From assembly GCF_900103365.1 (NCBI RefSeq), contig NZ_LT629703.1, forward strand, positions 3,162,001 through 3,226,000: a DNA stretch of 64,000 nt, given 5' to 3'. Below are positions 34,430 to 43,503 of this stretch, one piece after another. How positions within the stretch are numbered: the stretch's first letter is position 1; every line of letters starts with the position of its first letter. The translations under genes were made by a program, and so were the position numbers. Source of the DNA: Afipia sp. GAS231. Its GTDB lineage: Bacteria; Pseudomonadota; Alphaproteobacteria; Rhizobiales; Xanthobacteraceae. The notes under the pieces were generated by a model. That model was not told where the DNA came from and searched no databases. It worked only from the letters and a program-made list of their open reading frames with translations.

Positions 34430-35195
34430 GCTGGACCTCGCGCTCGGCGTCGATCGCCTCCTCGCGGATCAGCGACCACAGCTCGTTCTGCAAACCGATC
34501 AGCTTGCCCCGCGCCTCGATACCGCCGCGCTCGTCACGGGTCATCGGGATGGTCACGACCTCGCGGACGCGGCCGGGACGGCGCGACAGCACCACGATGC
34601 GATCGGCCAGCCGCACGGCTTCTTCCAGGTTATGCGTGACATAGACCGCGGCCATCCCGCCGTCGGCTAGCAGGCCGATGAAATCCTCCATCAGCAATTC
34701 GCGGGTCTGCGAATCCAGCGCCGACAGCGGCTCGTCCATCAACAGGATCGCGGGCTTGACCGCGAGTGCCCGTGCGATACCGACGCGCTGGCGCATGCCG
34801 CCCGACAACTGCTTGGGATAGGTGCCGCGAAAATCGCTCAACCCCGTCCGGCGCAGCGCGTCGTCGACGACGGCATTGCGCGCGGCAGCGTCCAGCGCCG
34901 TATGCACGAGCGGAAATTCGACGTTCTCCGCCACCGTGCACCACGGCAGCAGGGCGAAATCCTGAAACACGAAGGTCAGCGGGTTGAGGCTGCCGGCCGG
35001 CGGCGCACCGCGCAACTCGGCCTGCCCCCCGCTCGGCCGCAGCAGGCCGCCGAGGATCGACAGCAGCGTGCTCTTGCCGCAGCCGGAAGGACCGACGATC
35101 GCGACCACCTCGCCGGAAGCGACCTGGAACGACACCTTGTCGAGCACGTCGAGCGTGCCGAAACGGTGACTGATATGGTTGGCGATCAGGTCCAT
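34422..35195 (-). CDS. ABC transporter ATP-binding protein, aromatic cluster
   Basis: The ATG at 35195 gives 257 residues. Walker A is GPSGCGKST (near residue 36), the signature is LSGGMRQRVGIARAL, Walker B is AILLMDEPLSALD, and the switch His lies in VYVTHNLEEA. It is of the SsuB/TauB group and overlaps the permease start by eight bases. The preceding binding-protein gene is separated by a 90-bp palindromic repeat. Confidence 0.93.
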   Translation of the reverse strand: MDLIANHISHRFGTLDVLDKVSFQVASGEVVAIVGPSGCGKSTLLSILGGLLRPSGGQAELRGAPPAGSLNPLTFVFQDFALLPWCTVAENVEFPLVHTALDAAARNAVVDDALRRTGLSDFRGTYPKQLSGGMRQRVGIARALAVKPAILLMDEPLSALDSQTRELLMEDFIGLLADGGMAAVYVTHNLEEAVRLADRIVVLSRRPGRVREVVTIPMTRDERGGIEARGKLIGLQNELWSLIREEAIDAEREVQHA

Positions 35196-35226
35196 CAATT
35201 TCCTTGTCGAAGACTAGCTCTTACCT

Positions 35227-35316
35227 CGTCATGCCCGGGCTTGTCCCGGGCATCCACGTCTTACTTTGCTCGGAGCCACGAAGACGTGGATGGCCGGGAC
35301 AAGCCCGGCCATGACG
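35227..35316. repeat. Palindromic element (CGTCATGCCCGGGC family) inside an ABC operon
   Basis: The 90-bp element has arms CGTCATGCCCGGGCTTGTCC and its near-complement ending ...GGCCATGACG, plus an inner ACGTCTT/AAGACGT pair. It lies between the binding-protein gene and the ATPase gene on the same strand. A similar element is at 46393-46479. Confidence 0.9.
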
Positions 35317-35324
35317 GGAGACCA

Positions 35325-36329
35325 TCAATCCGCCTTCACATATTCCTTGGCGACGATCGCGTCCGCCGAAAATCCCTTGTCGACAAAGCCCTGCTCCTGC
35401 AGCCACGCGATCTGGTTGCCGACGTTCTTGACGTCGAGTTTGCCGTCGGGATCAATATAGGCGCAGTTGCCGACCACCTGCTCGACCGGCAGATTGGTGT
35501 ACTTCGCGATGATCTCGAGCAACGGCCTGGTCTTGTCGTTGACCTCGGCCTTGCCGTCCTTGACGGAGGCCAGCACCACATCGTGGTATTCGCGATCGGC
35601 ACGCACCAGCGCGGAGAGCAGCTTGGTCACCAGCGCCTTGTTGGTCAGCGTCTTCGGCGAGGCGAACACCGCGCCGAGTTGCCACGGCGTTTCGTCGCCG
35701 ACCCAGCCCAAAAATTTGGCGCCGCCGGAATCGATCAGCGTGCGCGCGGTCGAGACCGGCAGCAGCGCCGCATCGACGGTCTCGCCCTTGAGGGCCGCGG
35801 CCGCATTCGACAGCGATTGCAGCGGCAGCACCTTTACGTCGGCCAGCTTGAAACCGTATTTGTCGGCGAGCAGGCCCAGCGAATAATGGAAGCTCGAGCC
35901 CACCTGCGTCACCGCGATGCGCTTGCCGGCGAGATCCTTCGGCGTCTTCAGGCCGGCCGCATAGGCGTTGTTGCTGGCGAAATAGCCGATCAGGGGATAG
36001 CCGGCCTTTTCGCGGCTCATGCCGCCGATCACTTTCAGCGTGCCCTTGCCCGCGAGGTTATAGAGACCGGCCGTGAACGCGGTGATGCCGAAATCGATGT
36101 CGCCCGACGTGGTCGCCACCGCGATCGGCTGCGCCGCGTCGAAGAATTTCAGTTCGACGTCGAGCCCGGCCTCGCGGAAATAGCCCTTGTCCTGCGCGAT
36201 GAACACCGGTGCCGACGACGACAGCCGGAGCACACCGACCTTGGCCTTCAGCGCGTCATCGGCCCGCGCGATCCCGCCGGCCGCGATTGCCAACAGAGCC
36301 GCCAGTGCGAGCCGTGCAAACCTTCTCAT
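35325..36329 (-). CDS. ABC transporter substrate-binding protein, NMT1/SsuA-like
   Basis: The 334-residue protein has a signal peptide (MRRFARLALAALLAIAAGGIA, ending ARAD). The mature chain VGVLRLSSSAPVFIAQDKGYFREAGLDVELKF is typical of the NMT1/SsuA-like periplasmic binding family. Many members in this clade bind aromatic or sulfonated acids. As first gene of the importer next to gentisate genes, it likely binds a hydroxybenzoate or related acid; the ligand is inferred. A long hairpin lies just upstream. Confidence 0.9.
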   Translation of the reverse strand: MRRFARLALAALLAIAAGGIARADDALKAKVGVLRLSSSAPVFIAQDKGYFREAGLDVELKFFDAAQPIAVATTSGDIDFGITAFTAGLYNLAGKGTLKVIGGMSREKAGYPLIGYFASNNAYAAGLKTPKDLAGKRIAVTQVGSSFHYSLGLLADKYGFKLADVKVLPLQSLSNAAAALKGETVDAALLPVSTARTLIDSGGAKFLGWVGDETPWQLGAVFASPKTLTNKALVTKLLSALVRADREYHDVVLASVKDGKAEVNDKTRPLLEIIAKYTNLPVEQVVGNCAYIDPDGKLDVKNVGNQIAWLQEQGFVDKGFSADAIVAKEYVKAD

Positions 36330-36350
36330 CCCGTTTTCCTCCGCAGCAAT

Positions 36351-36393
36351 CCAAGAGCTCCGTTCCGATCAAAATCGGGAACGGAGCTCTTGG
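36351..36393. promoter_or_regulatory. Near-perfect 19-20 bp hairpin upstream of the importer operon
   Basis: CCAAGAGCTCCGTTCCGAT and its complement (with one extra G) flank a CAAA loop at 36351-36393, 22 bp before the binding-protein ATG on the minus strand. There is no T-run after it, so it is not a classic terminator. It could be an operator or an mRNA leader structure. Confidence 0.6.
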
Positions 36394-36400
36394 CTTCTAA

Positions 36401-36451
36401 TTTGACGCGTTTTCTTGACGCGAACCGGTTTCCACTTCGCTTGAAAACGCT
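36401..36451. repeat. Single copy of the TTTGACGCGTTTTC palindromic element
   Basis: TTTGACGCGTTTTCTTGACG at 36401 continues through CACTTCGCTTGAAAACGCT to 36451. It matches the unit that is tandemly repeated at 8534-8728 with few changes. GCGTTTTC and GAAAACGC are again inverted. Confidence 0.9.
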
Positions 36452-37816
36452 CTATAGCCCATCAGGCACGCGCTGGTCCCGCCCGATGAAGGCGCCCTGT
36501 TGTTTCAACGTTTGTTGCAACTTTTCAACCGCAATGTCGCGCGGAATCGTATTGCCCGACAGTGCCAGATCGGCCGCGGCCCCCACCGCCTCCCCCATCG
36601 CAAAACAGGCGCCGGAAACCCGCGCCGCCGACTGGCCCTCATGCGTCATCGAGGCGCAGCGGCCGGCCATCAGGAGGTTGTCGACGCCCTGGGGAACCAG
36701 CATGCGATAGGGCAGCTCATTAAAGCCGCGCGATTCCGGGATCGGCGGGAACTTGAAGATCACGTCGCCGGCGACATGCTGCTCCATCGGCCAGCCGTTG
36801 ACCCCGATGGAATCCTCGAACGAGGCACAACCGAGCACGTCCTCGCCCGAGAGCATGTAGCCGCCGACCACGCGGCGGGTTTCGCGGATCCCGAGCTGCG
36901 GCGGCAGGTCGACGATGTAGGATTTTTCGAAGCCCGGCACCGTGCGCAGAAACTCGAACGCCTGCACCGCTTGGCGGCGGCCCTCGATTTCGCCGCGGGT
37001 CATCTGGTCCGGATCGAGGCCGTTGACCGCGCTGCCGTCCTCGCGCGCCAACTGGGTAAAGTTCACCCGCCACTCGATCCCTGACTTTTGCGGCCGCACG
37101 ATCGCGCCTTTGCGCGGAAACTTGTGGGTGCCCGCGGTTTCCGCCTTTTCCATCAACGCCGGAATCGTCCGCCAGGCGTCGCCGGCTTTTTCCGGGTCGA
37201 TGCCGTTGAGACGGAGCATCATGGAAGGGAAAAGCATGCTGCCGGCATTGTCGCCGACTTCGAACGGCGCTCCCGCCCACGCCGCGAGATCGCCGTCGCC
37301 GGAGCAATCGATGAAGATGCCCGCGCGCACCGCCTGCCGCCCGGCCTTGGTCTCAAGCATCAGCACGTCGATGCGCCTGTCGTCCTGCATGACCACGCCG
37401 GCGCCGAGCGCATGGAAGAGACTATTGACCTTGTGCGCGGCCAGCAGATCGTCGGCCGCGATCTTGTAGGCCGCGGTGTCATAGGCCTGCGCAAAAATCT
37501 TGCCGAGGATCAGATGCGGCGCGTTGAGCCCGCCGAGCCGGTCGATTCGATCAAGCAGATCGGACGCGACGCCCTGCACCACCCGATGCGCCTCGCCGAA
37601 GACATTGGCATGCAGCCCGCAAAAATTAGTGACGCCCGCCGCCGTGCCCATGCCGCCGAGAAAGCCGTAGCGCTCGATCAGCAGCGTACGGCGGCCGGCG
37701 CGGGCAGCCGCAACCGCCGCTGCGATCCCCGCGGGGCCGCCGCCGAGCACGACGACTTCATATTCGCCGTAGAGCGGAATCTGGCGAGCGGGCTCTTCAA
37801 CGGTTTTGGCCGACAC
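36452..37816 (-). CDS. FAD-dependent oxidoreductase (FAD_oxidored family)
   Basis: A GTG at 37816 is the most plausible start, giving 454 residues; the open frame continues to 37942 into the divergent LysR gene. The FAD motif VVLGGGPAGIAAAVAAARAG lies near the N-terminus, followed by GFLGGMGTAAGVTNFCG and FIDCSGDGDLAAWAGAPFEV. This matches the PF12831 family, whose members are poorly defined and are often linked to carbohydrate or organic-acid oxidation. The divergent LysR gene is a likely regulator. Substrate unknown. Confidence 0.82.
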   Translation of the reverse strand: MSAKTVEEPARQIPLYGEYEVVVLGGGPAGIAAAVAAARAGRRTLLIERYGFLGGMGTAAGVTNFCGLHANVFGEAHRVVQGVASDLLDRIDRLGGLNAPHLILGKIFAQAYDTAAYKIAADDLLAAHKVNSLFHALGAGVVMQDDRRIDVLMLETKAGRQAVRAGIFIDCSGDGDLAAWAGAPFEVGDNAGSMLFPSMMLRLNGIDPEKAGDAWRTIPALMEKAETAGTHKFPRKGAIVRPQKSGIEWRVNFTQLAREDGSAVNGLDPDQMTRGEIEGRRQAVQAFEFLRTVPGFEKSYIVDLPPQLGIRETRRVVGGYMLSGEDVLGCASFEDSIGVNGWPMEQHVAGDVIFKFPPIPESRGFNELPYRMLVPQGVDNLLMAGRCASMTHEGQSAARVSGACFAMGEAVGAAADLALSGNTIPRDIAVEKLQQTLKQQGAFIGRDQRVPDGL

Positions 37817-37925
37817 GGCAGCGATCCATCCCTGATGATTTTGCTTCGCGGGACTATGAATTGATGCGAAGCGGGTTACAATCCCGCAAATTGTGCGATC
37901 AGCTTTCTCGAATCGAGAAAAGTAG

Positions 37926-38828
37926 ATGGATACGCTCGTCAATCTTCAGGCTTTTTTGGCCACCGCCGAGGCCGCCGGGTTTTCGGCCGCGGCCCGCAAG
38001 CTCAACGTCTCGACCTCGGTCGTGTCCAAACGTGTCACGCAACTCGAGGCCCAGATCGGCACCGTGCTGTTCCATCGCTCGACCCGGCAGTTGCGATTAA
38101 CGGAAGCGGGCCAGCGGTATGTGCATCGGGCGCGCAGCGTGGTTGCGGATGTCGGCGACCTTCTCTCCCGCATGGGTGAGAAGGACCACGACCTGGTCGA
38201 TCAGCTGCGCATCAAGGCGCCGACCTCGCTCACCACGGCCAGGCTTGCCGATATCCTCAGCGTATTCCAGACGCAAAATCCGGGGCTCAAACTCGAGATC
38301 GTGTTGATCGACCGCCCGGTCGATCCGGTGACGGAGGGGTTCGACATAGCCATCGGCGCGTTCCCGCACTCGTTCGGCGGCGTCGTTGACGAGCCGCTCT
38401 ATCCGATCAAGCGTCTGCTGTGCGCATCGCCCTCGTATCTTGCGGCGCACGGCGCTCCCCGGCATCCGCGCGACCTGATCGATCATCGTTGCCTGAGCTT
38501 TCTGCCCACCGGGCCGGAATGGATGTTCGATGGACCGCGCGGCCGCATTACCGTTGAAGTACGTCCGATGTTGAGTTCGAACGAAGGACAGGTGCTGGTG
38601 AAAAGTGCCCTTGCCGGGAACGGCATCGCCTTCATTTCGCACTATCTCGTCGCCGACGGGCTGCGCAGCGGCGCACTGCAGGTCGTGCTGCCGGAGTTTC
38701 CGATTCCGGAACTATGGGTCAAGGCAACCATTCCCGCGCGGCGCATCAACGCTGCGGCGGTGCAAGCGCTGCTGCAGCTATTGAAACGCTCGCTTTCGCC
38801 CGCTCACCTTGAACCGCAGCGTTCCTAA
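37926..38828 (+). CDS. LysR-family transcriptional regulator
   Basis: The 300-residue protein has an N-terminal helix-turn-helix (LQAFLATAEAAGFSAAARKL through SKRVTQLEAQIGTVLFHRST) and a C-terminal effector-binding domain. Its start is 110 bp from the divergent flavin oxidoreductase start, the classic arrangement for LysR control of the neighbour. The subgroup (DTLVNLQAFLATAEAAGFS) resembles CrgA/PgrR-like regulators. The effector is unknown. Confidence 0.92.
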   Translation: MDTLVNLQAFLATAEAAGFSAAARKLNVSTSVVSKRVTQLEAQIGTVLFHRSTRQLRLTEAGQRYVHRARSVVADVGDLLSRMGEKDHDLVDQLRIKAPTSLTTARLADILSVFQTQNPGLKLEIVLIDRPVDPVTEGFDIAIGAFPHSFGGVVDEPLYPIKRLLCASPSYLAAHGAPRHPRDLIDHRCLSFLPTGPEWMFDGPRGRITVEVRPMLSSNEGQVLVKSALAGNGIAFISHYLVADGLRSGALQVVLPEFPIPELWVKATIPARRINAAAVQALLQLLKRSLSPAHLEPQRS

Positions 38829-39631
38829 GTCCCGACCTGCAGCGACGCACCGAGCTTGCGCAGCGCCGCGATCGCCGAAAGCGCAGTGATGCGGCCGGTC
38901 TTCGGATTCTCCGAGGGGATATTCTCGATCGACATCGTAAAGCTCGCCGAGTCGGATTCGACCTTGATCTGATGACAGTTGCGCGTCACAGCGGGGTCGG
39001 CCCAGATTTCGATGGTGGTGCGATCGGGGCCGATGCCGGCCAGCGACAACGCCGCGACCACATTGACATTGGCCGGAAACGCGGCGGCGGCATCGCGGGC
39101 CGAGCCCTTGAAGACGCACAGTGCTGACGTCAATCCTTCTACTGAAATCCTGTTCTCGACCAGATAGGGCGCACCGGCCAATCCGTTGGGCGGCTTGCGC
39201 GTGATCATCTGCACCGAATGGATCGTGCCTTCGGCGGCGGCCGAAACCGCGTCGAAGCCGATCAGCGCGCCGGTCGGCACGATGATCCGGCCGCCTTTCG
39301 CGCGCGCCAATTCGATGAGATCGGGACGCGGCAGCAGCGCGCTGGCGCTCAGCACCATGACCTCTTTGCCGGCATTGAGCATCGGGCGGCAGATCTGATC
39401 GAGAATCGCCGCCGGCGCGCATTCGACCGCGAGGTCGGCATGATCTGGCAACTCATCGAGCGCGATCAGCGGACAGGAAATGCCCTCGCGATCGAGCCAG
39501 GCCTGCGCCTTGACGCGGTCTCTTGTCGCGATGCCCGACAGCGCCAGACCCGGCAAGCCCTGCGCGAGCTTGCGCGCCAGCGTTTTGCCGATTTCGCCCA
39601 ACCCGGCAATGGCAATGCGTTTGGAAGACAA
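38825..39631 (-). CDS. nadX: L-aspartate dehydrogenase-like oxidoreductase
   Basis: A TTG start at 39631, with CAGGAG eight bases upstream, gives 268 residues; upstream in-frame sequence is Arg-rich and unlikely. The Rossmann motif GLGEIG starts the domain. The C-terminal region with VPTGALIGFDAVSAAAEGTI and PANVNVVAALSLAGIG matches the NadX family (PF01958/PF03447), which oxidises L-aspartate to iminoaspartate for NAD synthesis. The neighbours are not NAD genes, so another amino acid may be the substrate. Its stop overlaps the LysR stop by four bases on the opposite strand. Confidence 0.8.
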   Translation of the reverse strand: MSSKRIAIAGLGEIGKTLARKLAQGLPGLALSGIATRDRVKAQAWLDREGISCPLIALDELPDHADLAVECAPAAILDQICRPMLNAGKEVMVLSASALLPRPDLIELARAKGGRIIVPTGALIGFDAVSAAAEGTIHSVQMITRKPPNGLAGAPYLVENRISVEGLTSALCVFKGSARDAAAAFPANVNVVAALSLAGIGPDRTTIEIWADPAVTRNCHQIKVESDSASFTMSIENIPSENPKTGRITALSAIAALRKLGASLQVGT

Positions 39632-39665
39632 ATTGAAGCTCCTGTCATCGTGGCGTCGCGGAAAC

Positions 39666-40457
39666 CTACTTCCAGTTCGCCGCGCGCTTCTCCGCAAACG
39701 ACGCCAGTCCTTCCGAGGCCTCCGCCGTCTGCCGCCGCGCCGAATGCATTTTGACCAGCCGCGTATAGGCGTCATCGTCGACGCTCATGCCGCCGAACGA
39801 ACTTTCCAGCGCCAGCGCCTTGGTCTCGGCCATCGCCGCGGGACCGTTCGCGAGCAATTGCGCGACGACCTTGGCGCCGGCGGCTTCGAGGTCGGCCAGC
39901 GGCACGACTTCGTGCACCAGACCGATGCGGCGCGCGTCTTCCGCGCCAAAACGCTCGCCGGTCAGCGCGTAGCGGCGGACCTGGCGCACGCCGATGGCGT
40001 CGCAGAGCTGCGGGATGATGATCGCCGCCGTCAGCCCCCAGCGCACTTCGGTGATCGAGAACAGCGCGTTGTCGGCCGCGATCACGACGTCGCAGGCCGA
40101 AATCACACCGGTGCCGCCGCCGAAGCAGCCGCCCTGCACCAGCGCTACGGTCGGAATCGGCAAGGTGTTGAGCCGCTGCACGGCCTCGAACGTCGCCCGC
40201 GACACCGCCTCGTTCTCTTCGACCGATTTCGGCCGCACGCCGTTGATCCATTTCAGGTCGGCGCCGGCCTGAAAATGTTTGCCGTTGCCCTTCAGCACAA
40301 CCACGCGCAGGTTCGGCTTCTTGCCGAGATCGTCCATCGCCGCGAGCACGCCGTTGATCAGGCCGGCATCGTAGGCGTTGTTCACCTCGGGGCGATTGAG
40401 CGTGACGGTGCCGACGCCGTTTTCATCGAGATTCCACAGGACCGGATTGGCGCTCAT
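39666..40457 (-). CDS. Enoyl-CoA hydratase/isomerase family protein
   Basis: The ATG at 40457 gives 263 residues. The crotonase fold shows the oxyanion-hole segment HFQAGADLKWINGV and GGCFGGGTGVISACDVVIAA, with Glu present in the second catalytic region (SITEVRWGL). It likely hydrates or isomerises an acyl-CoA. It precedes the aspartate-dehydrogenase-like gene by 34 bp on the same strand, so a two-gene operon is likely. The specific pathway is not evident. Confidence 0.88.
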   Translation of the reverse strand: MSANPVLWNLDENGVGTVTLNRPEVNNAYDAGLINGVLAAMDDLGKKPNLRVVVLKGNGKHFQAGADLKWINGVRPKSVEENEAVSRATFEAVQRLNTLPIPTVALVQGGCFGGGTGVISACDVVIAADNALFSITEVRWGLTAAIIIPQLCDAIGVRQVRRYALTGERFGAEDARRIGLVHEVVPLADLEAAGAKVVAQLLANGPAAMAETKALALESSFGGMSVDDDAYTRLVKMHSARRQTAEASEGLASFAEKRAANWK

Positions 40458-40580
40458 CGGCGATTTCCTTTGTTTTCTTGCATTTGTTTTGTCAGCAATA
40501 TGCCTGATGGTTGCGCTGCGGCGCAAGCTTGTGGAAAGTGGCGCCTCACACGTCGATCGCTTCAGCAGGACCTCAACTCC

Positions 40581-41558
40581 ATGCGTATCTGCGTTTTCGG
40601 TGCGGGCGCCGTCGGCAGCCATATCGCGGTCCGGCTGGCGCTGGCGGGACACGACGTCTCCTGCGTGATGCGGGGGGCGCATCTCGACGCGGTCGAGGCC
40701 AACGGTCTGACGCTGCGGGTCGGCGATGCCGCGTTCAAGGCCAAGGTGAAAGCGTCCGACGATCCGGCGGCGCTCGGTCCGCAGGACGTCGTCATCAGCA
40801 CCTTGAAGGCGACCGGCGTGTCCAGCCTCGCCACCGGGCTGCAACCTTTGCTGCGCGAGGATACTGCGGTCGTGTTCGCGCAGAACGGCATTCCCTGGTG
40901 GTACGACATCGGGCTGTCGCCAAAACATCCGCCGGTGCCGGATCTCGGCTTTCTCGATCCCGGCGGGCTACTGCGCGCCGCGATCCCCAGGGAACGCATC
41001 ATCGGCGGCGTGATCTTTTCGTCCAACGAAATCGTGGCACCCGGCGTCGCCGCCAACCTCTCACCGGAGCGCAACAGGCTCCTGATCGGCGAATGCGACG
41101 ACCGCGCCAGCGAACGGATTGCAAGGCTGCGCGCCGCACTGAACGAAGCCGGAATCGAATCGCCGGACGTCCCGCAAATCCGGGAAACGATCTGGTCGAA
41201 GCTGCTGACCAACATGTCGATGTCGGTGCTGTGTTCGCTGACCGGACAAACCGCGCGCGGCGTCCGTGACGATCCTGCGCTGGCCGAGGTCATCCCGCGC
41301 CTGCTCGACGAAGCCAACAGCATTGCGCAAACCTGTTTCCCCGAGGTCAAGCGCGTCACCCGCACCGGGCCCGCGCCGGACCACAAGCCGTCGATCCTGC
41401 AGGACTACGAACTCGGCCGCGCCATGGAGATCGACGTGCTGGTCCGTGCCCCCGCCGCATTCGCGCGCGCCGCAGGGCTTGCGACACCGATGCTCGATCT
41501 GATGGCTGCCCTTGCGATCCGCCAGGCTCGAGAGAAAGGCCTGTATCAGGCAGGATAG
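40581..41558 (+). CDS. 2-dehydropantoate 2-reductase family protein
   Basis: The ATG at 40581 gives 325 residues beginning MRICVFGAGAVGSHIAVRLA, an NADP-binding GxGxxG. A C-terminal helical domain has the conserved Lys/Asn region (ETIWSKLLTNMSMSVLCSLTG). It is of the ketopantoate reductase (ApbA/PanE) fold. A second paralogue is at 62195-63202, so at least one probably acts on another 2-oxoacid. In-frame codons upstream of 40581 cross a divergent gene and are not part of it. Confidence 0.88.
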   Translation: MRICVFGAGAVGSHIAVRLALAGHDVSCVMRGAHLDAVEANGLTLRVGDAAFKAKVKASDDPAALGPQDVVISTLKATGVSSLATGLQPLLREDTAVVFAQNGIPWWYDIGLSPKHPPVPDLGFLDPGGLLRAAIPRERIIGGVIFSSNEIVAPGVAANLSPERNRLLIGECDDRASERIARLRAALNEAGIESPDVPQIRETIWSKLLTNMSMSVLCSLTGQTARGVRDDPALAEVIPRLLDEANSIAQTCFPEVKRVTRTGPAPDHKPSILQDYELGRAMEIDVLVRAPAAFARAAGLATPMLDLMAALAIRQAREKGLYQAG

Positions 41559-41575
41559 CGCGAGCAGCCGCGGCG

Positions 41576-42550
41576 TCAGGCCGGCTGCAACCCCAGCCGA
41601 TCGAACAGCTTGGTGTCGGCCTGGTTTCCCGGATTGCCCGCCGTCAGCAAGGTATCGCCGACAAAGATCGAATTGGCGCCTGCAAAAAAGCAGAGCGCCT
41701 GCATCTCGTCGGTCATGGCCGAGCGACCGGCCGACAGGCGAACATGTGACTTCGGCATCATGATCCGCGCCAGCGCGATAATCCTGACGAACTCGATCGG
41801 CCCGATCGGGGCGGCGTTGGCGAGCGGTGTGCCGGCGATCGGAATCAGCATGTTGATCGGAACGCTTTCGGGCGGCTCGGCCAGGTTGGCCAGCGTCACT
41901 AGCATATCGACGCGGTCGGCTTCTTCCTCACCCATTCCGAGGATGCCGCCGCAACAGACCTTCATGCCGGACTGGCGGACATTTTCCAGCGTGTCGAGCC
42001 GGTCGGAAAATGTGCGTGTGGAGGTGACCTGCGGATAATAACGCTCCGACGTATCGATATTGTGGTTGTAATAGTCGAGACCGGCCGCGCTGAGCCGGTC
42101 CGACTGTTCGCGGTCCAGCATACCCAGGGTCATGCAGGTCTCGAGTCCGAGTGATTTCACCGCGCCCACGACTTCGACGATGGCGTCCATGTCCCTCGGC
42201 TTCGGATTGCGCCAGGCCGCGCCCATGCAGTAGCGGCTCGCGCCGGCTTCTTTGGCCTTGCGCGCCTCGGCGACGATCTTTTCGACATCCATCAGCTTGG
42301 AGGCCGCCAGGCCCGTCGCGTTATGCACGGACTGGCTGCAATAGCCGCAATCCTCCGGGCAGCCCCCGGTCTTGATGTTGAGCAGCTTGCTCAACTGCAC
42401 GCGGTTGGGATCGAAATGCTGCCGATGAATCGACTGCGCCTTGAACAGCAGGTCATTGAACGGGAGCCGGTAGACCGACCAGGCAGCCTCCGCTGTCCAT
42501 GTCGGCGCGACGGCGGGCGCTGCGGTCATTTCGTTGCTCAGTTCAAGCAT
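41576..42550 (-). CDS. bioB: Biotin synthase
   Basis: The 324-residue radical SAM enzyme has the cluster motif CPEDCGYC (Cys64, 68, 71), the 2Fe-2S ligands in the CMGAAWR and CMTLGML regions, and YYNHNIDTS. These are diagnostic for BioB, which inserts sulfur into dethiobiotin. The other bio genes are not adjacent, so bioB stands alone here. It is convergent with the reductase gene and divergent from the SDR gene. Confidence 0.97.
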   Translation of the reverse strand: MLELSNEMTAAPAVAPTWTAEAAWSVYRLPFNDLLFKAQSIHRQHFDPNRVQLSKLLNIKTGGCPEDCGYCSQSVHNATGLAASKLMDVEKIVAEARKAKEAGASRYCMGAAWRNPKPRDMDAIVEVVGAVKSLGLETCMTLGMLDREQSDRLSAAGLDYYNHNIDTSERYYPQVTSTRTFSDRLDTLENVRQSGMKVCCGGILGMGEEEADRVDMLVTLANLAEPPESVPINMLIPIAGTPLANAAPIGPIEFVRIIALARIMMPKSHVRLSAGRSAMTDEMQALCFFAGANSIFVGDTLLTAGNPGNQADTKLFDRLGLQPA

Positions 42551-42711
42551 TCGGATTCTCCGGGACTTCGATCTCGGCGGGCTTATTGCACAATAGCGAG
42601 ACCGAAACCAGCGCGCGTCGATTATCCGCGCGACGGCATTGACCGTACACCGCGCACTGATATCAATCTTGCGTTATGAGGCCAGCGAATGCCGGTGCGC
42701 GAGGACGGAAC

Positions 42712-43494
42712 ATGCACGTCAAGGACAAGGTTTGTGTCGTAACCGGGGCGGCGAGCGGTATCGGCGAAGCGGTGGCGCGCGCTTTTGCCGACGCCGGCGC
42801 GCGCGGCGTCGTGGTCGCCGACCTCAAGACCTCGCGTGACAAGCTGGCGAAAGTCGCCGGCGATATCGATGGGCTCGCCGTGACCGCCGATGTCGGCCTC
42901 GAAGACGACATCAAGGCGCTGGTGGCGGCGGCCGAGGACAAATACGGCCGGGTTGACGTGTTCTTTTCCAACGCCGGCCTGTCACGCAAGGGACAGGAGA
43001 GCGCCTCCGACGCCGACTGGGACGTGAGCTGGCGGGTCCATGTCATGAGCCATGTGTTCGCGGCGCGCGCGCTGGTGCCGGGCATGCTCGCGCGCGGCTC
43101 CGGCTATCTGCTCAATACCGCTTCCGCGGCCGGCCTGCTGGCTTCGCTGAACTCGATGCCTTACGGGGTCACCAAGAACGCCGCCGTGGCGCTGGCCGAG
43201 CATCTCGCCATTCAGTATGGCGACTGCGGCATCCGCGTTTCCGTGCTGTGCCCGCAATCGGTACAGACCGGCATGACCACCCCCGGCCCCAGCGCCGCGC
43301 GGGTCGACGGCGTGCTGCAGCCGCCGGAAGTGGCGCGCATGGTGCTCGAGGCGATGGAAGCCGAACAGTTTCTGATCCTGACCCACCCGCAAGTCGGCGA
43401 ATACATGCAGCGCAAGGCGTCGAGCCGCGATCGCTGGCTGACCGGCATGAGGCGGCTGCGCGACAAGATCTACGGCGATCAGCGCGCGGGCTGA
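42712..43494 (+). CDS. Short-chain dehydrogenase/reductase
   Basis: The ATG at 42712 gives 260 residues. The cofactor motif TGAASGIG is at 11-18, the catalytic Ser138 in NTASAAG and the Tyr151-x3-Lys155 pair in YGVTKNA. The NNAG motif is SNAG. It is a classical SDR of unknown substrate. It stands between a divergent bioB and a convergent hydrolase. Confidence 0.9.
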   Translation: MHVKDKVCVVTGAASGIGEAVARAFADAGARGVVVADLKTSRDKLAKVAGDIDGLAVTADVGLEDDIKALVAAAEDKYGRVDVFFSNAGLSRKGQESASDADWDVSWRVHVMSHVFAARALVPGMLARGSGYLLNTASAAGLLASLNSMPYGVTKNAAVALAEHLAIQYGDCGIRVSVLCPQSVQTGMTTPGPSAARVDGVLQPPEVARMVLEAMEAEQFLILTHPQVGEYMQRKASSRDRWLTGMRRLRDKIYGDQRAG

Positions 43495-43503
43495 AATCGC
43501 GCG

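Noticed and set aside
39480..40580. Long open frame upstream of and in frame with the ketopantoate-reductase-like gene
   Set aside because: It runs antisense through the enoyl-CoA hydratase and aspartate-dehydrogenase-like genes and shows no family features; the real start is the ATG at 40581.
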